From Clostridium_AM tanneri (GTDB taxonomy: Bacteria; Bacillota; Clostridia; Clostridiales; Clostridiaceae), in NCBI RefSeq assembly GCF_033659955.1, contig NZ_JARUJP010000012.1, forward strand, positions 57,081 to 121,080: 64,000 bases of DNA, in the 5' to 3' direction. Every line of letters starts with the position of its first letter. The stretch's first letter is position 1. A program made the translations under genes and the position numbers. Of the stretch, positions 1 through 8,010 are shown piece after piece. The notes below the pieces were generated by a model. It made no database searches. It saw only the letters and a program-made list of their open reading frames with translations, and had not been told where the DNA came from.

Positions 1-233
1 TAATACCAGGTTTAAATGACGATAAGGAAAATATAATAAGTATAAGCAGATTTTGTGCTGAAAATAACATAGATAGAATAAATCTTTTGCCTTATCACAA
101 GCTAGGTGTAGCAAAATACGAACAATTAGGACTAACATATGATATTTTAGATGTAAACTCACCAAATAAGGAGAAAATGGAACTTTTAAAGGAAGCTGTA
201 GAGTCTTCAGGAGTGAAATGTATTATTGGATAG
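1..233 (+). CDS. Glycyl-radical enzyme activating protein, C-terminal end (partial)
   Basis: This is the last 76 codons of a gene that begins before the window; the frame is open from base 3 to the TAG at 231-233. The residues include INLLPYHKLGVAKYEQLG, a typical C-terminal motif of radical-SAM activases of the pyruvate formate-lyase activating enzyme family. Those enzymes use a [4Fe-4S] cluster and S-adenosylmethionine to place a glycyl radical on a partner enzyme. The radical-SAM CxxxCxxC site and the partner are outside the window, so the substrate class (formate lyase, diol dehydratase or other) cannot be told. A strong hairpin terminator follows at 298-340. Confidence 0.8.
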   Translation, partial: IPGLNDDKENIISISRFCAENNIDRINLLPYHKLGVAKYEQLGLTYDILDVNSPNKEKMELLKEAVESSGVKCIIG

Positions 234-297
234 CTTTGCATGGCTATTAGGGAAACAATAGCTATATTATTAACTTAAATAGCAGTACGATGTTGTT

Positions 298-340
298 ATG
301 ACTAAAAGAAGCCTTTTTAAAAGAGGCTTCTTTTAGTCAT
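298..340. terminator. Bidirectional terminator between convergent genes
   Basis: A perfect inverted repeat, ATGACTAAAAGAAGCCTTTT with its reverse complement after a short loop, sits between the + strand activase end and the - strand chemoreceptor end. The right arm overlaps the last codons of the chemoreceptor gene. T-rich sequence on both sides suits termination in both directions. Confidence 0.75.
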
Positions 341-1173
341 TTAATTTCTAACTGTTTAGTAACCTTTAATAAGACCTCTGATAGACTTCTTAGATCGTAA
401 ATAGAAGCACTTATTTCCTCAGATGCAGCAGCCTGGGACTGGGTTGTTGAGGCGTTTTTTTCAATTGTGTCCATAATAAGATTTATAGAATGCTGCATAT
501 CTTTAAGGCCTTGCTCTATTTGGTTTACGGCATTTTTGCTATTTACTGCAAGCTTTCGTATTTCTCCAGCTACTACTTGAAAGCCTCTTCCTTCTTGTCC
601 AGCTCTTGAAGCTTCTATTGATGCATTAAGTCCTAAAAGATTAGTTTGATTAGCTATATTCCTTATAAAATCTGTAATTTTAGAAGTCTCATCTACACTT
701 TTTCTTGTCACTTCAGCGGAAGACACCATTTCTTCCTGCGAGGAGGCTATGTTTTGTGCATTTGTAGTTATATCATTAATGCCTGTTGATATTTGTTCGA
801 TGGAACTTGCCAAGCTATCAACAACATTACTTAGTTGTTCATATATTTTAACTCTACTATCTAAACCCCAACCTACTCCTGCAGCACCTATTATTTGTTT
901 GTTTTCATCAAACAAGGGTATGGTAATGGCCTTAAATGGGGTACCAAATAGTTCTTTTGGAACGATGACTCTTAAAGTTTTCTTAGACTGAACAACTTCA
1001 TATAAGCCATCGCCAGGTCTCAATGATAATCCCTCATGTCCTGCGTCTACAGTTTTTCCAGCTTTGTAATATACTATTTTCTCTAAGTCTGATACCACAA
1101 GCATTGCATCTTCATCTTGAAACATATCTTCAAGAACTGAAATAATATTTAACATAGAATCTAACATGTTCAA
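337..1173 (-). CDS. Soluble methyl-accepting chemotaxis protein
   Basis: A 278-residue chemoreceptor with no membrane segment. Residues 1-105 form a small sensor region, and about 110-275 are the coiled-coil MCP signalling domain with the hairpin tip around NQTNLLGLNASIEASRAGQEGRGF, which contacts CheA/CheW. Membrane receptors are usually over 500 residues; short soluble forms such as Bacillus YfmS are known and sense cytoplasmic cues. The start is a TTG eight bases after GGGGG; an ATG lies two codons in. The ligand cannot be read from sequence. It is transcribed alone, convergent with the activase gene upstream in the window. It is one of three chemoreceptors here. Confidence 0.85.
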   Translation of the reverse strand: MNMLDSMLNIISVLEDMFQDEDAMLVVSDLEKIVYYKAGKTVDAGHEGLSLRPGDGLYEVVQSKKTLRVIVPKELFGTPFKAITIPLFDENKQIIGAAGVGWGLDSRVKIYEQLSNVVDSLASSIEQISTGINDITTNAQNIASSQEEMVSSAEVTRKSVDETSKITDFIRNIANQTNLLGLNASIEASRAGQEGRGFQVVAGEIRKLAVNSKNAVNQIEQGLKDMQHSINLIMDTIEKNASTTQSQAAASEEISASIYDLRSLSEVLLKVTKQLEIK

Positions 1174-1380
1174 AATTTTATCCCCCTTAATACAAAATTA
1201 AACAATATGTTTAACAACATTAATATGTCATATAAATATATTAGCAAAAATTGCAAAAATATGAAAGTTTTTATTAAAATATTTCTAACAAATTGGTAAA
1301 AAGTAATAAAAAGTAATAAAAACGAAAAAAGTAATTTATCATTTATATAGCTAAAAATAGGCGATTAAATAGAAATAAAA

Positions 1381-1414
1381 GTAGCTTCATGGTATTTGCT
1401 AACCATGAAGCTAC
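1381..1414 (-). terminator. Terminator of the degV gene
   Basis: The arms GTAGCTTCATGGT and ACCATGAAGCTAC form a 13-bp perfect stem with a short loop. Reading on the minus strand it is followed by TTTTATTT, so it fits the end of the degV transcript. Confidence 0.75.
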
Positions 1415-1433
1415 TTTTTAATAAAATTCAACT

Positions 1434-2282
1434 CTATCTCTTATTTATCCAGGACAAACCGATGCTTCTAGTTCCTGTATGTACACTTATTACAGGTGAT
1501 AGCTCTTCAATGAGAATTTCATGTTCAGGATATATATCCATCAACATTTCCTTTAAATCCAAGGCATAATCATATCCATTTGCATGTGCTAGAATAATCT
1601 TCGAGTTATTTGTAAGCTTTTCATTTTTAATTTGTTCAATTAAATTGTTATATACTTTTTTCATTGTTCTTACTTTTTGACTTACTAATATTTCGCCTTC
1701 CTCAAAGGACAAAATTGGCTTTATACTTAACATTCTGCCAAAGGAGGCTGCAGACAATGATATTCTTCCAGTACGATGTAAATGTGCTAAATCATCTACC
1801 ACTAACAGTATTCTTGAGTTTGACCTGATGTATTCAAGATTTTTAATAATATGTTCAATACTAGCTCCCTCTTTTATTAACTCCAAAGTCTCAAGGGCCA
1901 TCTGCTTTTGAATAGTTGCCGTAAATAGGGAGTCAAAAACAGTTATTTTATCCTCGGAAATTTGAGCCCTGGCAAACAGTCCTGTTTGGAATGTACCACT
2001 TAGCTTAGAGCTAATGGTAATGTATATAATATGATCGTACTTTTTTACTAATTCATCTAAAAGTTTAAAAACTTCTCCAGCAGAGGGTTGCGAAGTAGTT
2101 GGTAGATCCAAGGATTCCTCCATTTTCCTGCAAAATTCACTTGGAGTTATATCTAAGCCGTCTCTAAGATCTTTACCGTCAACTATTACACGTAATGGTA
2201 TTGAGTATAAGTTGCTATTTTTTTCAATTATTTCTTTGTCAATTACAGCAGTACTATCAACTACTACAGCTATTTTATGCAT
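1434..2282 (-). CDS. DegV family fatty-acid-binding protein
   Basis: A 282-residue DegV (EDD fold) protein. It opens with KIAVVVDSTA, has the TTSQPS segment near residue 60, and ends with VHTGTRSIGLSW, all family hallmarks. DegV/FakB proteins bind fatty acids, and FakB members present them to the FakA kinase; no FakA gene is visible here, so this role is inferred from the family. The ATG at 2282 is chosen because GAGGTGG lies five bases ahead; a longer GTG start would sit inside that ribosome site. It is divergent from a TetR regulator with a perfect dyad between them, so the TetR protein probably controls it. Confidence 0.88.
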   Translation of the reverse strand: MHKIAVVVDSTAVIDKEIIEKNSNLYSIPLRVIVDGKDLRDGLDITPSEFCRKMEESLDLPTTSQPSAGEVFKLLDELVKKYDHIIYITISSKLSGTFQTGLFARAQISEDKITVFDSLFTATIQKQMALETLELIKEGASIEHIIKNLEYIRSNSRILLVVDDLAHLHRTGRISLSAASFGRMLSIKPILSFEEGEILVSQKVRTMKKVYNNLIEQIKNEKLTNNSKIILAHANGYDYALDLKEMLMDIYPEHEILIEELSPVISVHTGTRSIGLSWINKR

Positions 2283-2310
2283 ACAATCCACCTCAAAAAA
2301 ATGTTATAAA

Positions 2311-2335
2311 TGTTACAAGTTATACACTTGTAACA
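2311..2335. promoter_or_regulatory. Perfect dyad operator between degV and tetR
   Basis: The arms TGTTACAAGT (2311-2320) and ACTTGTAACA (2326-2335) are exact reverse complements around the 5-bp spacer TATAC. The right arm overlaps the -35 of the tetR promoter. Length, symmetry and place between divergent genes are typical of a TetR-family autoregulatory operator. A looser GTTACAA / TGTAAC pair lies downstream of tetR near 3058-3082. Confidence 0.75.
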
Positions 2336-2356
2336 CTTGTATACTTATAATATAAT
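2328..2356 (+). promoter_or_regulatory. Promoter of tetR gene
   Basis: A -35 TTGTAA (2328-2333) and a -10 TATAAT (2351-2356) are separated by 17 bp. The -35 lies in the right half of the operator dyad, so repressor binding would block RNA polymerase. Confidence 0.6.
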
Positions 2357-2417
2357 ACTATAAAGTGTGAAGTCAATTAAATATAATAAGTTACACAAAT
2401 AAGGAGAAATGTTACAA

Positions 2418-2996
2418 ATGAATCAAATGAAAGAAAAGGTTAATCCTATAACTTTAAGGTCTAAAAGTTTCATTGTAAAGTCATTAATTGAATTAATGGA
2501 TAAAAAACCCTATAGTGAAATAACTTTAAAAGAAATTGCGGAAAATGCAGATTTAACTAGGCAAACAGTTTATAGAAACTTTGCTAAAAAAGAAGCTATA
2601 TTAGAATACTATGTTGATGGATTTTACAATAATTTTATAAACACAATTTCAGCTAAAAATGATATAACATTATATGATCTGCTTATTACATATTTTGAAT
2701 ACTGGTATGAAAATAGAGAATTTGTAAAAAAACTTGTAGATAACAATGTATATCAAATACTGCTTGAGTTACATTTAAAATACTTAAATTCTATGGCAAC
2801 AGATGAAAAATTTAAAAATTTAGTTTTTGTATCAAATAATAGTTATTTTAATCATTTTTCCGCTGGTGGATTGTGGTTTGCACTGAAAAAATGGGTGGAG
2901 GATGGCACAGAAAAAACTCCAAAGGAAATGACAAATACTATTTTAAACTTCTACCATGTTAAGGGGCTAAATGTTAGAAATATAAGAAGAGAATAA
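2418..2996 (+). CDS. TetR/AcrR family transcriptional regulator
   Basis: A 192-residue one-component regulator. The N-terminal helix-turn-helix lies at about residues 25-55 (ITLKEIAENADLTRQTVYRNF), and the rest is an all-helical ligand domain with no recognisable ligand signature. The ATG at 2418 has AAGGAG 11 bases upstream; an in-frame ATG at 2409 is only two bases from that site and is less likely. It is divergent from degV and shares the dyad at 2311-2335, so autoregulation and degV control are inferred. Since DegV proteins bind fatty acids, a fatty-acid-like effector is possible but unproven. Confidence 0.85.
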   Translation: MNQMKEKVNPITLRSKSFIVKSLIELMDKKPYSEITLKEIAENADLTRQTVYRNFAKKEAILEYYVDGFYNNFINTISAKNDITLYDLLITYFEYWYENREFVKKLVDNNVYQILLELHLKYLNSMATDEKFKNLVFVSNNSYFNHFSAGGLWFALKKWVEDGTEKTPKEMTNTILNFYHVKGLNVRNIRRE

Positions 2997-3130
2997 AATT
3001 TTATCTTATGTAATTACATGGATTAATTTCTAGTTTTTTCATATAACATAGCTAAAGAGTTACAAAAAATGTTGAATGTAACAGTTTTATATGATAATAT
3101 ATCTATGACTTATATTAGTTAAATTTAATT

Positions 3131-3202
3131 ATAAGGAAACAATAAAAAGCTTTCTATAATTTTGTACCTTGAAAGCTTTGAGTTAGTTGTGCAACCGACC
3201 TG
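3131..3202 (+). promoter_or_regulatory. Cyclic di-GMP-II (GEMM-II) riboswitch aptamer
   Basis: The conserved 5' block GGAAACAA (3135-3142) and 3' block GAGTTAG-x-TGTGCAACCGACC (3180-3200) match the class II cyclic di-GMP aptamer as known from Clostridium. P2 pairs AAAGCTTTC (3146-3154) with GAAAGCTTT (3171-3179). The pseudoknot pairs GTAC (3164-3167) with GTGC (3189-3192). A weak P1 pairs ATAAGG with CCTGTAT with one bulge. The 3' strand overlaps the 5' arm of a terminator, so ligand binding should favour read-through into the chemoreceptor gene. Identification is from remembered family sequence, not from a covariance search. Confidence 0.82.
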
Positions 3203-3255
3203 TATTTACTGAACAGAAGTTATGATGTTGTCTGTTTATAATTCAGGTCTTTTTT
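3197..3255 (+). terminator. Riboswitch-controlled terminator
   Basis: GACCTG (3197-3202) pairs with CAGGTC (3244-3249), and inside it GAACAG pairs with CTGTTT; the stem is followed by TTTTTT at 3250-3255. The first arm is shared with the aptamer's conserved CCGACC strand, giving mutually exclusive folds typical of an ON switch. Confidence 0.8.
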
Positions 3256-3290
3256 AGTGTAAATATATTTTTCAAAAGGGGGGAATATTG

Positions 3291-3311
3291 ATGTATACAA
3301 CTGCATCATAA
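3291..3311 (+). CDS. Possible six-residue leader ORF upstream of chemoreceptor
   Basis: An ATG with the strong ribosome site AAGGGGGG opens a reading frame MYTTAS that stops at TAA 3309-3311, six bases before the chemoreceptor ATG. The chemoreceptor's own AGGGG is only one base from its ATG, too close for normal initiation, so translation may be coupled through this mini-ORF. It could also be chance. Confidence 0.35.
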   Translation: MYTTAS

Positions 3312-3316
3312 GGGGT

Positions 3317-5017
3317 ATGGGAAAACTAGGATTAAAGATTCTAAAAAGGGTAGGATTAATATTTATCTTTTCAATGATTTTACTATTTACAGTTAATTTA
3401 TTTACCTTTCAGCATGTATTTTCAAAGGTACAGGAGGATGTAGCAGAGAACGCTAAAAAAGCAGTGAGTTCTGTTGATGGAGATAAGGTAGGGAGGCTTA
3501 TTGAAAATAAGTCTATGGATAGTAAGGAATATAAAGAGCTAAAGGAATCGCTAATAACCTATAAAAATGATACAGGTATAAAGTTTTTATATATTATGGG
3601 AAAAGATGATAGCAGTGCCTATATGCTAGTAGATGCAAATATTAAAGAAAGCGACCAGATTGGAGAAAAGTATAACTTAGAGGAGGAAATGTTAGAGGCC
3701 TTTGGTGGAAAGGTATCTTATTCAAAGAATCCTGTAGAAGATAGCGATGGTGTACTTATATCTGGATATGCACCTATTAAAAATTCTTCAGGTGAGATTA
3801 TAGCCATAATGGGGGCAGACATAGATGTATCATTATACACATATACTAAAAAGATCATGAACCTAAGTCTTATAATTACAGTTCTAGTTATGTGCAGCTT
3901 AACTATCTTAATGGTTTTTAGCTTATCAAAGAAGATATCCTTAAGTGTAGAAAAGATAAAGTATGGACTTGATAAAATGTCCGAAGGAGATTTAACAACT
4001 CCTATGCATATTAAAAGTGGAGATGAATTTGAAGATATAGCTTTATATATTAACAAAGTTAGGGTGGATATTAAGAAAATTGTTGAAGATATAGGAATAA
4101 GCTCAAATAGGGTAAGGCAGCAGACAGAAAGCTTATCTGCTGTATCAAAAGAACTGGCAGTTGCTTCTGAAGCTGTTGCTGAATCTACTGATGAAGGTGT
4201 AAAAAACCTAAGTGTTCAGAAGGAACAAATGGTAACTATAAATACTATACTAGATAACTTTGGGACAAAGGTTAATGAAATTTTGTCACTAGCGAAAATG
4301 TTAAATTCTGAAGTTGAAATTATAAATAATAAGGCTCAGGATAGTAATAAGGATTTAGTAAATTTTGAACAATCAATCAAGGAGGTAAATTTATCTTTTG
4401 ATGATGTAAGAGATAAAATAAAAGGCTTTGCTATAAACTTAAATAAAATTAGCAAAATAACTAACATAATAAATGATATTGCAGATCAAACTAATTTACT
4501 TGCCTTAAATGCAGCTATTGAGGCTGCAAGAGCTGGAGAAAGCGGTAGAGGATTCTCAATAGTTGCAGAAGAAATAAGGAAGCTGGCAGAACAATCTAAG
4601 AATTCATCACAGAATATAACTTCCTTAATTGAAGTTGTTTTACATGAAGGGGAATTGATTGCTGAAACATCAGACAATATGAATGACAGGCTCAATGACC
4701 AGGTAATAAAGCTTAACAGTTCTACAGATAGTATTAGAACAGTTATCAGTTACATAGAAGAGGTTTTTCCTAAAATCAATAATATACATAATAATATAGT
4801 TGCTATTAATGGGGAAAAAGAAAGAATAATCGAAGACACTATGAGTATGTCTTGTGCTTCAGGAAATATTTCAGCTTCTGTAGAAGAAATATCATCTTCT
4901 ACTCAGGAGATAAGTGCCTCTTCCCAGGAGATAGCAGGTGCCGCTGAGCAGTTAACGGATATAACGGAGGAAATGGTAAAAAATATAGAAAAGTTTCAAG
5001 TTTCTGAGGAAAAATAG
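3317..5017 (+). CDS. Membrane methyl-accepting chemotaxis protein
   Basis: A 566-residue transmembrane chemoreceptor. TM1 is at about residues 12-32, an extracellular Cache-like sensor at about 35-175 (includes YIMGKDDSSAYMLVDA), TM2 at about 180-203, HAMP at about 204-258 and the MCP domain at about 270-560, with the tip around NLLALNAAIEAARAGESGRGF. It signals ligand binding to CheA. The only reasonable start, ATG 3317, has AGGGG one base upstream, an unusual spacing; see the mini-ORF at 3291. The c-di-GMP-II riboswitch upstream implies that expression follows cellular cyclic di-GMP, linking the motile/sessile decision to chemoreception. The ligand is unknown. Confidence 0.9.
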   Translation: MGKLGLKILKRVGLIFIFSMILLFTVNLFTFQHVFSKVQEDVAENAKKAVSSVDGDKVGRLIENKSMDSKEYKELKESLITYKNDTGIKFLYIMGKDDSSAYMLVDANIKESDQIGEKYNLEEEMLEAFGGKVSYSKNPVEDSDGVLISGYAPIKNSSGEIIAIMGADIDVSLYTYTKKIMNLSLIITVLVMCSLTILMVFSLSKKISLSVEKIKYGLDKMSEGDLTTPMHIKSGDEFEDIALYINKVRVDIKKIVEDIGISSNRVRQQTESLSAVSKELAVASEAVAESTDEGVKNLSVQKEQMVTINTILDNFGTKVNEILSLAKMLNSEVEIINNKAQDSNKDLVNFEQSIKEVNLSFDDVRDKIKGFAINLNKISKITNIINDIADQTNLLALNAAIEAARAGESGRGFSIVAEEIRKLAEQSKNSSQNITSLIEVVLHEGELIAETSDNMNDRLNDQVIKLNSSTDSIRTVISYIEEVFPKINNIHNNIVAINGEKERIIEDTMSMSCASGNISASVEEISSSTQEISASSQEIAGAAEQLTDITEEMVKNIEKFQVSEEK

Positions 5018-5125
5018 AGAGTAATATAACTATAAAAATGACAAAAATTAAGTTGATATGTGGTATATTTAACTATATAATATAATTATGATATAAAATT
5101 ATATTAATCTAAAGGGGGAGTTTAT

Positions 5126-5563
5126 ATGTTTTTAAAGGAATTAAATAAAAAAGAGAGAATTGCTTTTATTAATTTAGTTCATGCTTTGTCTAATGTAGAT
5201 GAAGTATTTTCGAGCCATGAAAAGGAACTAATGGATGAATACCTAGAAGAGCTATCCCTAGATAATGAATCTATAGAAGAGCTAACTTTGGAATCAGCAG
5301 CTAAAGAGCTAACTGATTCTTCAGATAGAGCTAAAAATATAATTTATTTTGAGTTATTTGGAGTTGCTTTAATAGATGGAGAATTTGATAAAAAAGAGAT
5401 TGAGTTTTTAAATACTCTTGCCTCCAAGTTAAATATAAGCTTAAAGAAGCAGCAGGATTTTATAAACTATTTTAAGACTGTTAAGGAAGCTTATGATGGA
5501 ACTTTTGTTAACTATGAAAGTAAGTTAGATGAATTAGAAAAATTAGCTAGAGAATTAATATAG
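5126..5563 (+). CDS. TerB-like helical protein
   Basis: A 145-residue, acidic, all-helical protein resembling the TerB (tellurite-resistance) domain: two repeats containing acidic turns, LSNVDEVFSSHEKELMDE near residue 20 and ALIDGEFDKKEIEFLNTLA near 84. TerB folds bind metal and often act as scaffolds beside membrane or stress proteins. It has no signal peptide. AAAGGGGG lies before the ATG. A terminator at 5585-5621 ends the unit, so it is probably monocistronic. No other ter genes are nearby, so tellurite resistance should not be assumed. A second TerB-like region occurs in the protein at 24204. Confidence 0.65.
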   Translation: MFLKELNKKERIAFINLVHALSNVDEVFSSHEKELMDEYLEELSLDNESIEELTLESAAKELTDSSDRAKNIIYFELFGVALIDGEFDKKEIEFLNTLASKLNISLKKQQDFINYFKTVKEAYDGTFVNYESKLDELEKLARELI

Positions 5564-5584
5564 ATACTATGTAAAGGTAATATA

Positions 5585-5621
5585 AGAAGTGTGGATATTG
5601 TTTCTGCACTTCTATCTTTTT
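5585..5621 (+). terminator. Terminator after TerB-like gene
   Basis: AGAAGTG (5585-5591) pairs with CACTTCT (5607-5613), followed by ATCTTTTT. Confidence 0.7.
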
Positions 5622-5791
5622 AATTATCTTGAAGACAGGAGTTCTATAATAGGTGGTAAGATATATAGTAAAGGTTAGAATTAAGGAGCGTAGGAAAAAT
5701 AACATAATACTTGGTAACCCTACAGCGTAATCGCCAATATAATATAGTATAACAAAGGATAAATCAATAACTACAAAGTGAGGTAATAATT

Positions 5792-6349
5792 ATGGTCAAA
5801 TCAGATAAAAACGATTATTCTAACTATTATTGTGGTATTGATATTACTAAGTTAAAGTTTATTGGACAAGGTACTCAAGGAAAAGTTTTTTTCTTACCAC
5901 CAGATAAAGTAATAAAGGTTTTTCACAGTAAACATTCCTGTAAAAATCAGCTTCTTATCTTGCAGAATGTAAGTAAAAGTAGATTTTTTACAAAGGTATA
6001 TGATAATGATGAATTTTCAATTGTTATGGATTTTGTACCAGGAATAACTCTTAAAGAATATTTAAATAATAATTCTCTTAGTGAAAAACTAGCCTTGGAA
6101 TTAGTAGAATTAATATGCGAGTTTGAAAAGTTAGGATTTACTCGGTTAGATATACGTGCTCCTCATATTTTTGTACAAGCTGATGAATCTATTAGAATAA
6201 TTGATCCTAGGAAAACCTATACTATTGTACAAAAGTATCCGGTAAAAATATTAAGTACACTAGAAAGAGCAGGTGTTTTAGAACAATTCTTTAGAATGAT
6301 AAAAGACAAATATAATGACAAATATCTACAATGGAAAAATTTATACTAA
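5792..6349 (+). CDS. Small protein-kinase-like protein
   Basis: A 185-residue protein with a reduced eukaryotic-type kinase fold. A glycine loop GQGTQGKV is at about residues 27-34, the ATP-binding lysine in VIKVF at about 47, a catalytic loop RLDIRAPHIFV at about 120-131 and a DPRK segment at about 143 in the place of DFG. The catalytic Asp is present, but the usual Asn is replaced by His and the DFG is altered, so activity is uncertain. It ends soon after the metal-binding segment and lacks most of the C-lobe. Similar short proteins are annotated as serine/threonine or lipopolysaccharide kinases. It is a single-gene unit with its own terminator. Confidence 0.65.
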   Translation: MVKSDKNDYSNYYCGIDITKLKFIGQGTQGKVFFLPPDKVIKVFHSKHSCKNQLLILQNVSKSRFFTKVYDNDEFSIVMDFVPGITLKEYLNNNSLSEKLALELVELICEFEKLGFTRLDIRAPHIFVQADESIRIIDPRKTYTIVQKYPVKILSTLERAGVLEQFFRMIKDKYNDKYLQWKNLY

Positions 6350-6357
6350 ACTAATGA

Positions 6358-6390
6358 AATGGTTCAGTCATTTTGATTGAACCATTTCTC
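6358..6390 (+). terminator. Terminator after kinase-like gene
   Basis: AATGGTTCA (6358-6366) pairs perfectly with TGAACCATT (6378-6386); the tail TTCTCATT is only moderately T-rich. Confidence 0.6.
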
Positions 6391-6455
6391 ATTATGTATA
6401 TAATTAATTATAGAGAAATTTAATTAAAAATAGAAATGGAATAGGAGAAATATTA

Positions 6456-6722
6456 ATGAAAAGAAACGTACAGATAGATCAGTACTATAGACATTTCAAA
6501 AATCATTGGTATAGAGTAATAGATGTAGCGGAGCATACAGAGACAGGAGAAAAACTAGTAATCTATACGCCGCTATACGGAAATAGAGGAACCTTTGCCA
6601 GGCCGCTAAAGATGTTTCTTGAAGAAGTACCAGCGGAAAAAGAAAATCCTACAGCACAAAGGTATAGATTTATGAGTCTTGAGGAATTAAACTTAAAATC
6701 TGAGGATGTTCATCATAATTAG
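6456..6722 (+). CDS. DUF1653 family protein
   Basis: An 88-residue protein matching the DUF1653 pattern: YYRHFKNHWYRVIDVAEHTETGE, then VIYTPLYG and RPLKMFLEEV. The function of the family is unknown; members are small cytoplasmic beta-rich proteins. ATAGGAGAA precedes the ATG by eight bases. It is followed 18 bases later by the HIT protein gene, then YaaA, so the three probably form one transcript. Two flanking hairpins (6358 and 7894) bound this likely operon. Confidence 0.8.
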   Translation: MKRNVQIDQYYRHFKNHWYRVIDVAEHTETGEKLVIYTPLYGNRGTFARPLKMFLEEVPAEKENPTAQRYRFMSLEELNLKSEDVHHN

Positions 6723-6740
6723 AAAAGGGGAGAAAAACTA

Positions 6741-7118
6741 ATGGAAGAATGCATATTTTGCAGCTATAACAAATCAGAAATAATAGCGGAAAACAAATTA
6801 GCCTTTGCCATAACAGATAAGTTTCCAGTAAATGAAGGGCATACGCTGATAATACCTAAAAGACACTTCAAAAATTTCTTTGAAGCTTCAGAAGAAGAGA
6901 TTAAGGCTATTTACTCTCTCATGCATGAAGTAAAAGAAATGCTAGATATTCAATATGAACCATGGGGATACAACATAGGAGTAAATGTTGGATACTATGC
7001 AGGACAGACGGTAATGCATCTTCATGTACATCTTATACCAAGGTATAAAGGAGATGTAGATAATCCTAGGGGAGGCATAAGGAATTTTAAGACAGCTTTA
7101 GTTGAATATGATGGATAA
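6741..7118 (+). CDS. HIT family nucleotide hydrolase/transferase
   Basis: A 125-residue histidine-triad protein. The triad HLHVH is at residues 93-97 with the flanking residues LIPRYKGD, and the N-terminus has the paired cysteines CIFC, often a zinc site in this family. HIT enzymes hydrolyse or transfer nucleoside monophosphates such as AMP-linked phosphoramidates, with the middle histidine as nucleophile. The exact substrate is not readable. AAAAGGGGAG lies before the ATG. It sits between the DUF1653 and YaaA genes in a likely operon. Confidence 0.88.
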   Translation: MEECIFCSYNKSEIIAENKLAFAITDKFPVNEGHTLIIPKRHFKNFFEASEEEIKAIYSLMHEVKEMLDIQYEPWGYNIGVNVGYYAGQTVMHLHVHLIPRYKGDVDNPRGGIRNFKTALVEYDG

Positions 7119-7145
7119 ACATAATCCTGATGAGGTGAGTTACAA

Positions 7146-7910
7146 ATGATAGCTATAATATCGCCAGCAAAAACTTTGAATATGGAAAAGCCAATAAATA
7201 CTGATTTATATACAAAACCTACTTTTATCAAGGAAGCAAGTGAACTAATGAAAGAGCTTCAAAAGTATACTCCACCTGAACTGGAGAGCTTAATGAAGAT
7301 AAACGGTAAACTTGCAGAAGAAAATTTTATGAGGCACATAATATGGAATGAGGAACATAATCTATCCAATGGAAAACAGGCTCTCTTAGCTTATGATGGT
7401 GCAGTTTATAGAGGAATAGATGCTAAGAAGCTTAATAAACAGCAGTTGTCTTTTGCAAATAATCATTTAAGAATAATTTCTGGTTTATATGGCGTACTAA
7501 AACCACTGGATTTAATACAGCCTTATAGATTAGAAATGGCGACTAGACTTAAAAATAGTTCAGGCAACAATTTATATAGCTTTTGGAGAGATAAACTTAC
7601 TAGTTATTTCAAGGAAGAATTAGATAAGCAAGATGATAGTATACTGATAAATTTGGCGTCAAAGGAATACTCTTCAGCAATAGATATGAATAAACTGAAT
7701 GCAAATATAATAACTCCTATATTTAAGGAATATAAGGGAGGAGTTTATAAAGTTATAACCATTTATGCAAAGCGTGGAAGAGGGCTTATGAGCAGATTTA
7801 TAATTGAGAATAGCATTGTTTCATCAAATGATTTAAAAGGGTTTGATGAGGAAGGCTATAGTTATAATGAATATCTGTCTACTGACTTAGAATGGGTATT
7901 TACTAGATAA
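7146..7910 (+). CDS. yaaA: Peroxide stress protein YaaA (DUF328/UPF0246)
   Basis: A 254-residue protein matching the YaaA family across its length: it begins MIAIISPAKTLNME and contains FANNHLRIISGLYGVLKP, LRPYRLEM-like IQPYRLEM, and LINLASKEYSS. In Escherichia coli, YaaA limits intracellular free iron and so Fenton damage during peroxide stress; the mechanism is DNA-binding related and not settled. The role here is by homology. GATGAGGTGAG lies ahead of the ATG, and the gene follows the HIT gene by 27 bases. A weak terminator overlaps its 3' end. Confidence 0.88.
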   Translation: MIAIISPAKTLNMEKPINTDLYTKPTFIKEASELMKELQKYTPPELESLMKINGKLAEENFMRHIIWNEEHNLSNGKQALLAYDGAVYRGIDAKKLNKQQLSFANNHLRIISGLYGVLKPLDLIQPYRLEMATRLKNSSGNNLYSFWRDKLTSYFKEELDKQDDSILINLASKEYSSAIDMNKLNANIITPIFKEYKGGVYKVITIYAKRGRGLMSRFIIENSIVSSNDLKGFDEEGYSYNEYLSTDLEWVFTR

Positions 7911-7935
7911 GAAGTACTCCTATACCTTTTTTTTC
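7894..7935 (+). terminator. Probable terminator overlapping the yaaA end
   Basis: GGTAT near 7895 pairs with ATACC at 7922-7926, and TACT/AGTA extends the stem inside, followed by nine or so T residues. The left arm is inside the last yaaA codons. Confidence 0.5.
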
Positions 7936-8010
7936 TATATGGCAAAGGATAAATTTATCTTATATAATATTAAGGTACTAAAAATTTTTGGGAGATGGTT
8001 AAAGATTAGC

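Noticed and set aside
5126..5563. TerB-like protein as part of a tellurite-resistance operon
   Set aside because: No terC, terD or terE gene is adjacent and the gene is bounded by a terminator.
7939..8010. N-terminal 24-codon extension of PolC
   Set aside because: It has no ribosome site, overlaps a poly-T terminator-like tail, and does not resemble PolC N-termini.
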